Counted from the stretch's first letter, positions 1 through 5,642 are shown. The stretch: 6,703 nt of DNA from Gemmatimonadota bacterium (GCA_013002425.1 JABDJQ010000085.1:1-6703); one strand, 5' to 3'. Notes: generated by a model not told the origin, from the letters alone. Made by a program: numbers and translations.

Positions 1-1
1 G

Positions 2-349
2 GCCGCGCGCGTGATCATCAACGAACGCACGGGCACGATCGTGGCCGGCCAGTTCGTGACGATCAGTCCGATCGCGATCGCGCACGGCAGCCTTTCGATT
101 CGCATCGGGAACGAAAGTTACGTTTCACAGCCGGAACCGCTCTCGAAAGGCGAAACTACGACGGTGCGCGACCGTTCCGTCCAGGTGACGGAGAGCCCGG
201 GGCGTTTCGTTCCGCTCGACGAACCGGCGAACGTCGGCGAACTCGCGTCGATGCTGAATTCGCTCGGCGTTTCCGCGCGCGACCTGATCGCGATCTTCCA
301 GGCGCTCAAAGAAGCGGGCGCCCTGCGCGCCGAACTGAGGATCATCTAG
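2..349 (+). CDS. flgI: Flagellar P-ring protein FlgI, C-terminal part (5' truncated by window edge)
   Basis: FlgI forms the P-ring, the periplasmic bushing around the rod in the peptidoglycan layer. Only the last 115 residues or so are in the window; the reading frame is open from base 2, so the gene begins upstream, where the Sec signal peptide would lie. The visible part begins with the hallmark ARVIINERTGTIVAG, followed by the ISPIAIAHG stretch, VSQPEPLSKGET, and the closing LGVSARDLIAIFQALKEAGAL before a TAG stop; all are conserved FlgI C-terminal signatures. The stop is two bases before flgJ, which indicates one operon. No cysteine is present in this part. Identity is secure; a P-ring implies an outer-membrane-bearing organism. 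Confidence 0.97.
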   Translation, partial: AARVIINERTGTIVAGQFVTISPIAIAHGSLSIRIGNESYVSQPEPLSKGETTTVRDRSVQVTESPGRFVPLDEPANVGELASMLNSLGVSARDLIAIFQALKEAGALRAELRII

Positions 350-351
350 TC

Positions 352-1089
352 ATGGACATGCACGGCATCGACACCGGCATGATTCGGGAACTCCGCTACG
401 CGGGCGACGGCAGGGGGGGCGCACCCCTCGACATCCCCGCGAAGGATCTCGAAGCGTTCTTCCTCAATTATATGCTGCAGACGATGCAGGAGGCCGGGCG
501 CGCGCTCTTCGACGAAGAGTCGTCGCCCGACGACGCGTATCTCGACATGGCTACGGAAAGTCTTGCGCAGCTTTTTGCGGAAAACGGCGGCATCGGGCTG
601 CAGAGTCTCATCGAGGACCGCATGAAGCCCGCGGATGAAGTCACGCTGAACAAAAGCATCGACCGAATGGCCAGGATCACGGAATCGAACCGATCCGTTG
701 CGAACTTCGAGGGGCCGATCGAACGCGCCGCTCAAGAATTCGATCTGCCGCGCGATTTGATCAGTGCGGTGATACTCGCCGAGTCGGGCGGCGACCCGAA
801 GGCGGTCTCTCCGGCCGGGGCGCGCGGCCTGATGCAGCTCATGCCGGCCACGGGCAGGGAAATGGGCATGGCGGACCCGTTCGACCCGGAAGCGAACATT
901 CGCGCCGGTTCGAAATATCTGAAGCAGATGATGGACATGTGGGACGGCGATCTGAAACTGGCTCTCGCTTCGTACAACGCGGGGCCGGCGAACGTTTCGC
1001 GCTACGGCGGCGTTCCGCCGTTTCAGGAAACGCGCCAGTACGTGAACAAAGTCATGACGAACTACGAGGATATGAGCCGTGCCCGGTAA
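352..1089 (+). CDS. flgJ: FlgJ: rod-binding (rod cap) domain fused to an SLT-type lytic transglycosylase
   Basis: This 245-residue protein has two parts. Residues about 32-91 match the rod-binding domain of FlgJ (LEAFFLNYMLQTMQEAG, then AENGGIGLQSLIEDRM), which caps the growing rod. Residues about 120-240 are a soluble lytic transglycosylase (GH23-like) domain that cuts peptidoglycan so the rod can pass: predicted catalytic Glu144 in ILAESGGDP, the GLMQLMPAT motif at 159-167, SYNAGP at 207-212 and ETRQYVNKV at 226-234. There is no Sec signal peptide or membrane segment, consistent with export by the flagellar type III apparatus. E. coli and Salmonella FlgJ instead carry a glucosaminidase-type (GH73) C-terminal domain, so the enzyme module differs here. 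The ATG at 352 follows a GAGGA ribosome-binding site at 337-341 and lies two bases past flgI. The protein has no cysteine. Family assignment is strong; enzymatic activity is inferred from motifs. Confidence 0.94.
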   Translation: MDMHGIDTGMIRELRYAGDGRGGAPLDIPAKDLEAFFLNYMLQTMQEAGRALFDEESSPDDAYLDMATESLAQLFAENGGIGLQSLIEDRMKPADEVTLNKSIDRMARITESNRSVANFEGPIERAAQEFDLPRDLISAVILAESGGDPKAVSPAGARGLMQLMPATGREMGMADPFDPEANIRAGSKYLKQMMDMWDGDLKLALASYNAGPANVSRYGGVPPFQETRQYVNKVMTNYEDMSRAR

Positions 1090-1093
1090 GGAG
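1087..1093 (+). promoter_or_regulatory. flgN ribosome-binding site fused to the flgJ stop codon
   Basis: TAAGGAG is a seven-base match to the usual 16S rRNA 3' end complement, and its first three bases are the flgJ stop codon. It sits five bases before the GTG start of flgN, which supports that non-ATG start and suggests that ribosomes finishing flgJ reinitiate on flgN. Confidence 0.8.
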
Positions 1094-1098
1094 ACTTC

Positions 1099-1596
1099 GT
1101 GAAGGCCCTGATCGTCGACCTGACGGGACTCGTCAAGAAGCAGATCGAGACGCTGCGCACGCTGGAGCAGGTGATGTTCCGGCAGAACGAAGCGCTCGTC
1201 GCCCGTGACGTCGGCGAGATCGTCGAAACGGTGATGGAGCAGGGGCGCTGCCTCGCGGCGATCGGCGAGCTCGACAACGAGAGAAAGCGCATCGTGGTGC
1301 GCCTCGCCGAGCACGACGCCTGCAAAGTCGACGCGACGCTGACCGAGATCGCGTCGCGCGTGAACGGCGACCAGGGCGACGAACTGCGCGCGCTCGGACA
1401 GTCGATGAAGCGGACGCTCAAGAACGTGGGCGAAGTGAATCTGCGCAATCGCGAGCTGATTGACCAGTCGCGCCGCGTCGTGCAGGAGATTCTGAGCGAA
1501 CTCGGGAAGCAGAAGACGGGCGGTCTTCAGTACGACCAGTCCGGCGCGACGACGGGGCAGGCGACGACCCGCAAGATTCTCGACCGGACGACCTAA
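1099..1596 (+). CDS. flgN: FlgN-family export chaperone for FlgK and FlgL
   Basis: FlgN is a small cytoplasmic chaperone that binds the C-termini of the hook-filament junction proteins FlgK and FlgL and delivers them to the flagellar export gate. This 165-residue product is rich in Leu, Glu and Arg, looks all-helical and coiled-coil-prone over residues 1-138, and has the C-terminal pattern expected of the family (VNLRNRELIDQSRRVVQEIL at 113-132, then a short tail with YDQSG at 145-149). FlgN proteins diverge fast, so position counts: it lies directly before its clients flgK and flgL. The start is GTG, supported by TAAGGAG five bases upstream. It contains two cysteines (51 and 75), unlike the exported proteins here. 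No flgM, which often precedes flgN, is present. Confidence 0.85.
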   Translation: MKALIVDLTGLVKKQIETLRTLEQVMFRQNEALVARDVGEIVETVMEQGRCLAAIGELDNERKRIVVRLAEHDACKVDATLTEIASRVNGDQGDELRALGQSMKRTLKNVGEVNLRNRELIDQSRRVVQEILSELGKQKTGGLQYDQSGATTGQATTRKILDRTT

Positions 1597-1600
1597 GGAG
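1594..1600 (+). promoter_or_regulatory. flgK ribosome-binding site fused to the flgN stop codon
   Basis: A second TAAGGAG whose TAA is the stop of flgN. It is 11 bases from the ATG at 1612, 14 from the ATG at 1615 and 20 from the ATG at 1621, so 1612 is the best supported flgK start. An ATG at 1604 is only three bases away and opens just a three-codon frame whose TGA overlaps the 1612 ATG. Confidence 0.7.
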
Positions 1601-1611
1601 AAGATGACGCC

Positions 1612-2997
1612 ATGATGTCGATGCACGCAAGTCTCGAGATAGCCAGAAGGGCGCTTTCCGCCCATCAGCTGGCGCTTGCCGTCATTGGTAACAATATCTC
1701 GAACGTGAACACGCCCGGTTACAGCCGCCGTTCGTCGGTGCTGCAGCAGACGGCGGACTACGACTCGCGAAGCGGCATGGTCGGCACGGGCGTCGAAGCG
1801 GTGGACGTGCGCCGGGCGCGCGACTCCATTCTCGAGCGTCTGTACCGCGACCGCTCCTCGAGCCTCGCGCAGTGGAGCACGATGGATCACAGCCTGCGCG
1901 AAGTGGAAGCCGTGATGGGCGACCTTTCCGAAGACGGCATCACCGGCGCTCTTTCCGAGTTCTGGAACTCGTGGAACGAGCTCAGCAAGCAGCCGGACGA
2001 CATGGTCCTTCGCGGCCAGGTCGCCGGGAAGGCGAACGCGCTCATGTCGCGCGTCAAGGGGATCGACGGCCAGCTTCACCAGATCGAACAGGATCAGGTG
2101 CGCCAGGTGCAGGGAACGGTTCGCGAGGTGAACAACATCGCGATGCGGCTTGCGGACATCAACAAGATGGTGATCGAAGGGGAAGTGCAGGGCCAGCAGG
2201 CGAACGCGCTCCGCGACGAACGCGACCTGCTGCTGACTGATCTCGCCGGGCTCGCGGGCATCCAGGCGTATGAAGAGTCGACCGGCGCGACCACGGTTCA
2301 TTTCGGGGGCAACGTTCTCGTGCAGGGCGGAAGCTCGCGCACGCTCCGCGTAGAAAGCGGCGGATCGTTCGAGAACCCGACGGGGCCGCTCGAAATCTAC
2401 ATCGGTGAGGGGAAGAACGAGATCAACCCGACCGGCGGAACTCTCGGCGGCCTCTTGAACGCGAAGAACGACTACGTAAGCGATTATCGCGACAAACTGA
2501 AGGGGTTCGTGAGCCAGTTCGTGCAGAGCGTCAACGCGGTGCACAGAAGCGGGACCGATCTGAACGGCGGCACGGACATCAACTTCTTCGACCCGGCGGG
2601 TCTCGATCCCGTGAGCATGCGCCTGAACCCGGCGCTCGCGGACGACCTGACGAAGATCGCGGCCTCGGCCGGCGGCCTGGCGGGCGACGGCGACATCGCG
2701 ACCCGTATGTACGAACTGCAGACGTCGAAGGAGATGGCCGGCGGATTCTCGAGCTTCGACGGATTCCTGAACGATCTCATCGGAACGATCGGAACGGATA
2801 TCGCGCGCGTTTCGGGGAGCGTCAAAAACGAAGAGATCCTCGTGCTCGACCTCGAGAACCGTCGCCTCGAAACGAGCGGCGTCTCGATCGACGAGGAGAT
2901 GACGCTCCTGATTTCCCATCAGCACGCGTACGAAGCGATGGCGCGCGTGACGACGGCGATCGACGAAATGATGCAGACACTGATCGCGTCCGTATAG
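1612..2997 (+). CDS. flgK: Flagellar hook-associated protein 1 FlgK
   Basis: FlgK is the first junction protein between hook and filament, exported through the flagellar channel and assembled on the hook tip. This 461-residue protein has the N-terminal rod/hook D0 motif GNNISNVNTPGYSRR at 26-40, preceded by the helical LEIARRALSAHQLAL segment, and the matching C-terminal motif GVSIDEEMTLLISHQHAYEAMARV followed by a TAIDEMMQTLI helix. The middle (about 90-240) is helical, then a glycine-rich beta region at about 250-310, a LGGLLNAKNDYVSDYRDKL helix and a long variable region. Length is on the short side (Salmonella FlgK is about 550 residues), implying a small outer domain. No cysteine is present. 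Three in-frame ATGs are possible starts; 1612 has the best ribosome-binding-site spacing. It is flanked by its chaperone flgN and its partner flgL. Confidence 0.96.
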   Translation: MMSMHASLEIARRALSAHQLALAVIGNNISNVNTPGYSRRSSVLQQTADYDSRSGMVGTGVEAVDVRRARDSILERLYRDRSSSLAQWSTMDHSLREVEAVMGDLSEDGITGALSEFWNSWNELSKQPDDMVLRGQVAGKANALMSRVKGIDGQLHQIEQDQVRQVQGTVREVNNIAMRLADINKMVIEGEVQGQQANALRDERDLLLTDLAGLAGIQAYEESTGATTVHFGGNVLVQGGSSRTLRVESGGSFENPTGPLEIYIGEGKNEINPTGGTLGGLLNAKNDYVSDYRDKLKGFVSQFVQSVNAVHRSGTDLNGGTDINFFDPAGLDPVSMRLNPALADDLTKIAASAGGLAGDGDIATRMYELQTSKEMAGGFSSFDGFLNDLIGTIGTDIARVSGSVKNEEILVLDLENRRLETSGVSIDEEMTLLISHQHAYEAMARVTTAIDEMMQTLIASV

Positions 2998-3011
2998 GCA
3001 AAGGTGAAACG

Positions 3012-4124
3012 ATGGCGATTCGAGTTCCTACAAACTACCTGAGAGCGAATCTGCAGACGGTCATGAGCGGCGCGATCAGCCGCATTCTGCGAGTGCAGAA
3101 CGATATCGCCACGGGGCGCACGGTGCGCGCCGCATCGGACGATCCGCTCGCGGCGATCGAAATCCTGGACATCCGTTCGACCATGCGTCGCAACAGCCAG
3201 TATTCGAAGAACATCGTCGACGCGCAGGAGAACCTCGTCGCGACCGAAACGGGCGTACAGTCCTCGCTCGAACTGCTGATGCAGATCAAGGAGATCGCGC
3301 TCTCGGCCGCGAACGACGGCACGGCGATCGACCGCGACTCGGTCGGGGCCCACATCGATTCGCTTCTCGAGGATCTCGTGAACCTCGGGAACCTGAACCA
3401 TCGCGATCACTATCTCTTCGGCGGCAAGAACTACAACACGCCGCCGCTCACATTACAGACCTCGGTTTCGTCCGAACCGTTCACGCTGGGCGCGCCCGGC
3501 GACACGGTCGATCTCGCGAACGCCCGGATCGCGGCGGGCAGTGTGATTGTCATGAACGACACGGGCACGGTGACGTACACCGAGGGCACGGATTACACGG
3601 TCGATTACGCGACCGGTGCCGTGACGACGCTCGGCGCCGGCGCGATGGGCGCCGGGAACTACGCCGTGACGTACGAAACGGAAACGGCGAGCGCCATCGA
3701 TTTCAACGCGGACAGCGCGGACTTCATCACGCGCGTGGTCGGCAGCGAGTACGGCGTGGAAGTGAACGAAACCGCCCACTCTCTCTTCGCGGGAGGCGCC
3801 AGTCTGGAAGCGGTCATCGACCTCAAGAACGCGCTCTGGAAGAACGACAGCGCGGCCGTGCAGGCGCTTCTGCCCGAACTCGACGCGGCGATCGAAGGAA
3901 TGACCGAACGCCTCGGCAGCATCGGCGGGCGCGTGGAGGAGCTTTACCACCGCGCGAATCTGATCGACGAGATGAACATTCGCCTCGACGAGCTGAAATC
4001 GAATCTCGAAGACACGGACCTGGCGTTTGCGGCGCTGCAGCTATCGACGGAACAGGCGGCGTACGAGTCGGCACTTTCCGCGAGCGCGCGCCTCATGACG
4101 ATCAACCTGACGCACTTCCTGTAG
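3012..4124 (+). CDS. flgL: Flagellar hook-associated protein 3 FlgL, with a beta-rich central insert
   Basis: FlgL is the second junction protein, placed between FlgK and the flagellin filament. The 370-residue product begins with the conserved helices (MAIRVPTNYLRANLQTVM, then the GRTVRAASDDPLAA signature at 35-48) and a HYLFGGKN motif at 133-140, typical of FlgL. It ends with LGSIGGRVEELYHRANLIDE (301-320) and a flagellin-like D0 helix (residues about 335-370). Residues about 157-225 form a Gly/Thr/Val/Tyr-rich stretch (including TVTYTEGTDYTVDYATGAV) that looks like beta strands and has no counterpart in short FlgL proteins such as the Salmonella one of about 317 residues; it likely forms an exposed domain. 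No cysteine. Its AAGGTG ribosome-binding site at 3001-3006 is in the 14-base gap after flgK. Confidence 0.94.
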   Translation: MAIRVPTNYLRANLQTVMSGAISRILRVQNDIATGRTVRAASDDPLAAIEILDIRSTMRRNSQYSKNIVDAQENLVATETGVQSSLELLMQIKEIALSAANDGTAIDRDSVGAHIDSLLEDLVNLGNLNHRDHYLFGGKNYNTPPLTLQTSVSSEPFTLGAPGDTVDLANARIAAGSVIVMNDTGTVTYTEGTDYTVDYATGAVTTLGAGAMGAGNYAVTYETETASAIDFNADSADFITRVVGSEYGVEVNETAHSLFAGGASLEAVIDLKNALWKNDSAAVQALLPELDAAIEGMTERLGSIGGRVEELYHRANLIDEMNIRLDELKSNLEDTDLAFAALQLSTEQAAYESALSASARLMTINLTHFL

Positions 4125-4137
4125 AACGAGTGCGAGC

Positions 4138-4143
4138 AAGGAT
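4138..4143 (+). promoter_or_regulatory. fliW ribosome-binding site, with a CsrA-like CAAGGAT core
   Basis: AAGGAT in the 28-base gap between flgL and fliW, about nine bases before the fliW ATG, is the only plausible ribosome-binding site. With the C before it, it reads CAAGGAT, the same core as in the twin motif in front of fliC and similar to the CsrA consensus around GGA. CsrA binding here is only a suggestion. Confidence 0.5.
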
Positions 4144-4152
4144 CACAGTTTC

Positions 4153-4569
4153 ATGCGCGTAACGACCAGCCGGTTCGGTGTGATCCACTTCGAGAAGGAG
4201 GGGATCGTGACGTTTCCGACCGGAATCCCCGGCTTCGAAGAGAACCGCCGGTACGTTCTGGTGCATTCGGAGAAACTCGAGCCGTTTCGGTGGCTTCAGT
4301 CCGTCGAAGACCCGGATCTCGCGTTTCTCGTCGTCGACATTCAGGTGCTCTGCCCCGACTACGATCTCCAGCTCGGCGGAGAGGACCGGAGCGACCTCCG
4401 GTTCGAGGACGAGGACGAACTGGGCGCGCTGGCGATCGCGGGCCTGACCGGCCCGGAGCGCGGCGACCTCTCGGTCAACATGCAGGGCCCCCTCATTATT
4501 AATGCGAACAGCCGCCGCGGCAAGCAGGTGATCCATTCGTCGTATCCGGCGCAGCTCAAAGTGACCTGA
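4153..4569 (+). CDS. fliW: Flagellar assembly factor FliW (flagellin-binding CsrA antagonist)
   Basis: FliW is a small cytoplasmic beta-barrel protein. In Bacillus subtilis it binds unexported flagellin, and when flagellin is secreted, free FliW binds CsrA and lifts CsrA repression of flagellin translation. This 138-residue product is the usual family length and has the full set of signatures: FPTGIPGFEE at 21-30, PFRWLQSVEDPDLAFLV at 44-60, and GPLIINANSRRGKQVI at 112-127. It sits between flgL and fliC, as in many FliW genomes. Unusually, csrA, which commonly follows fliW, is not in the 174-base gap downstream, nor elsewhere in the window. The product contains one cysteine (67). ATG at 4153 has AAGGAT upstream; a hairpin follows the stop directly. 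Confidence 0.96.
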   Translation: MRVTTSRFGVIHFEKEGIVTFPTGIPGFEENRRYVLVHSEKLEPFRWLQSVEDPDLAFLVVDIQVLCPDYDLQLGGEDRSDLRFEDEDELGALAIAGLTGPERGDLSVNMQGPLIINANSRRGKQVIHSSYPAQLKVT

Positions 4570-4591
4570 GCGTGGTGACGTTGTCCCACGC
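4570..4591 (+). terminator. Small stem-loop after fliW (possible weak terminator)
   Basis: GCGTGG (4570-4575) pairs perfectly with CCACGC (4586-4591); inside, GAC (4577-4579) pairs with GTC (4583-4585) across a GTT loop, with one bulged T. It begins directly after the fliW stop. The sequence that follows is C/T-rich but has no clean T run, so it may slow or stabilise the transcript end rather than act as a classical intrinsic terminator. It would separate the flgI-fliW transcript from the promoter of fliC. Confidence 0.35.
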
Positions 4592-4644
4592 GTTCCCTTC
4601 CCTTCCCCGCGATTCTCACTTCGTACGCTTTTTGATCCGGCCGC

Positions 4645-4671
4645 TTAAGTTCCTGCCCTTTCATGCGATTG
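4645..4671 (+). promoter_or_regulatory. Putative sigma-28 (FliA) promoter of fliC
   Basis: TTAAGTTC (4645-4652), 11 bases, then TGCGATTG (4664-4671). Against the E. coli FliA consensus TAAAGTTT-N11-GCCGATAA this matches 6 of 8 bases in the -35 element and the central CGAT of the -10 element, with exactly the right spacing. It is placed about 70 bases before the flagellin start, as expected for a late-class flagellin promoter, with transcription predicted to begin near 4678. I saw no convincing sigma-70 or sigma-54 (GG-N10-GC) promoter in this gap. Confidence 0.6.
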
Positions 4672-4677
4672 GGTTGG

Positions 4678-4708
4678 TTGAAGCCAAAAAAATCACGGGC
4701 TGATTCAA
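4678..4708 (+). other. Possible 5' leader hairpin of fliC mRNA
   Basis: TTGA-AGCC (4678-4685) can pair with GGCT and TCAA (4698-4701 and 4705-4708), with a three-base bulge (4702-4704) and a loop containing seven consecutive A residues (4686-4692). It would lie at the very 5' end of the transcript from the predicted sigma-28 promoter, where hairpins often protect abundant mRNAs. Only eight base pairs support it, so it may be chance. Confidence 0.3.
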
Positions 4709-4728
4709 ATGCGACTCGAAACCTCTTA

Positions 4729-4746
4729 ACAAGGAGCACAAGGATG
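4729..4746 (+). promoter_or_regulatory. Twin ACAAGGA motif covering the fliC ribosome-binding site and start (candidate CsrA sites)
   Basis: ACAAGGA occurs twice, at 4729-4735 and 4738-4744. The first copy contains the AAGGAG ribosome-binding site (4731-4736, seven bases before the start); the second ends in the A of the ATG. The second copy in context, GCACAAGGATGG, matches about 10 of 12 positions of the CsrA consensus RUACARGGAUGU. In Bacillus subtilis CsrA represses flagellin by binding such sites in the hag leader, antagonised by FliW; fliW is the gene just upstream here. The motif and its position are seen directly, the CsrA role is inferred. It also fixes 4744 as the fliC start. Confidence 0.6.
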
Positions 4747-5586
4747 GCGGGCGCGGATCTCAGTAGAATTAATACTAACGTAGCGGCTCTCAATGCGTTG
4801 AAGAGCCTCCGGGACAACAACAACTCACTGACGATGCATCAGCTTCGTCTCGCGACCGGTCGTCGCATCAACTCCGCCGGCGAAGATCCGGCCGGAATGG
4901 TCTTCGCGAAGCGCCTCGAGTCGAGAACTCGCGGTCTCGCCGTCGCTCGCGACAACATCGGTGACGTCAACAACCTGATGTCGAACGCCGAAGGCGGTCT
5001 CCAGAACATCAGTGAGATCCTTCTCACGATGAAAGAGAAGGTCCTCCAGGCTGCGAACGACACGCTCGGCACGGAAGAGCGCTCGGCTGTCGAAAGCCAG
5101 CTCGACGAACTCGCGGCCGAAATCGACGACATCGTTTCGTCGACGGAATGGGGCGGCAGCGCTCTTCTCGACGGCACCTTCATCACGAAGCAGTTCCAGG
5201 TCGGCGAAGGCGCCTCGGACACGCTCGCTTTCGGGATCACGCAGGATCACGACGCCGCCGGCCTCGCGGTTGCGGACGCGAACCTCGATGTCACGACGTC
5301 TGCCGCGAGCACGACTTCGCTGGGTCTCATCAACACGGCCATCACGACCGTGAACACGAGCCTCGGCACGATCGGTTCGACGCAGCTTCGTATCGGGATC
5401 AAGGAAGCGAACATCTCGACGTCGCTGAACAACGAACTCGCGGCCCATAACCGTGTTTACAACGCGGACTTCGCGGCCGAGCAGGTCGAAGTCGTGAAAC
5501 TGCAGCTTCTGCAGCAGTCCTCGACGGCGATGCTCGCCCAGGCGAACGTGGCTCCGCAGTCGGTCCTCCAGCTCCTGGGTGGCTGA
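4744..5586 (+). CDS. fliC: Flagellin (filament subunit), compact type
   Basis: Flagellin polymerises into the helical filament after export through the hollow flagellum. This 280-residue protein has the conserved N-terminal D0/D1 region (DLSRINTNVAALNALKSL at 5-22, LATGRRINSAGEDPAG at 36-51, NLMSNAEGGLQNISEI near 77-92, EWGGSALLDG at 135-144) and the C-terminal D1/D0 helix (HNRVYNADFAAEQVEV at 235-250, QQSSTAMLAQANVAPQSVL at 257-275, ending LLGG). Only about 60 residues separate the two halves, so outer D2/D3 domains are essentially absent, as in other short flagellins such as Bacillus Hag (304 residues). No cysteine. The ATG at 4744 has AAGGAG seven bases upstream; the in-frame ATG at 4663 overlaps the predicted promoter and adds 27 residues unlike any flagellin, so it was not used. 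Likely transcribed by sigma-28 and translationally controlled by CsrA/FliW. Only one flagellin gene is in the window. Confidence 0.97.
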   Translation: MAGADLSRINTNVAALNALKSLRDNNNSLTMHQLRLATGRRINSAGEDPAGMVFAKRLESRTRGLAVARDNIGDVNNLMSNAEGGLQNISEILLTMKEKVLQAANDTLGTEERSAVESQLDELAAEIDDIVSSTEWGGSALLDGTFITKQFQVGEGASDTLAFGITQDHDAAGLAVADANLDVTTSAASTTSLGLINTAITTVNTSLGTIGSTQLRIGIKEANISTSLNNELAAHNRVYNADFAAEQVEVVKLQLLQQSSTAMLAQANVAPQSVLQLLGG

Positions 5587-5609
5587 TCGCGGACGAATTG
5601 AGCAGTGAC

Positions 5610-5642
5610 GGGAGCCCGGGTCGTTCGCGGCCCGGGCCACCC
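5610..5642 (+). terminator. Strong GC hairpin with TTCG loop between fliC and fliS
   Basis: GCCCGGGTCG (5614-5623) pairs with CGGCCCGGGC (5628-5637) over ten base pairs, one of them G-U, closed by a TTCG tetraloop; an outer GGG (5610-5612) can pair with CCC (5640-5642). It starts 24 bases after the flagellin stop. The following bases are pyrimidine-rich (CTTCTCTC) without a long T run, so it may end most transcripts after fliC, or protect the 3' end of flagellin mRNA and reduce fliS-fliD expression. No separate promoter is evident before fliS. Confidence 0.6.

Noticed and set aside
346..2925. An 859-codon open frame on the minus strand antisense to flgJ, flgN and flgK
   Set aside because: All three + strand genes happen to share the same frame, and in GC-rich DNA their codon bias leaves one antisense frame free of stops. 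The translation is Arg/His/Val/Leu-rich with no recognisable domain, and the frame ends near the change to flgL, which is in another phase.
4627..4633. T5 run as the end of an intrinsic terminator
   Set aside because: Only a three-base-pair stem can form directly before it, and the real hairpin (4570-4591) is too far upstream.
4620..4680. Sigma-70 or sigma-54 promoter for fliC
   Set aside because: No TATAAT-like -10 at proper distance from the TTGATC at 4633, and no GG-N10-GC pair of the sigma-54 type; the sigma-28 match is better.
4663..4743. Upstream ATG in frame with fliC, adding 27 residues
   Set aside because: It overlaps the predicted -10 element, lacks a ribosome-binding site, and the added residues do not resemble flagellin; the ATG at 4744 has an ideal site and a canonical N-terminus.
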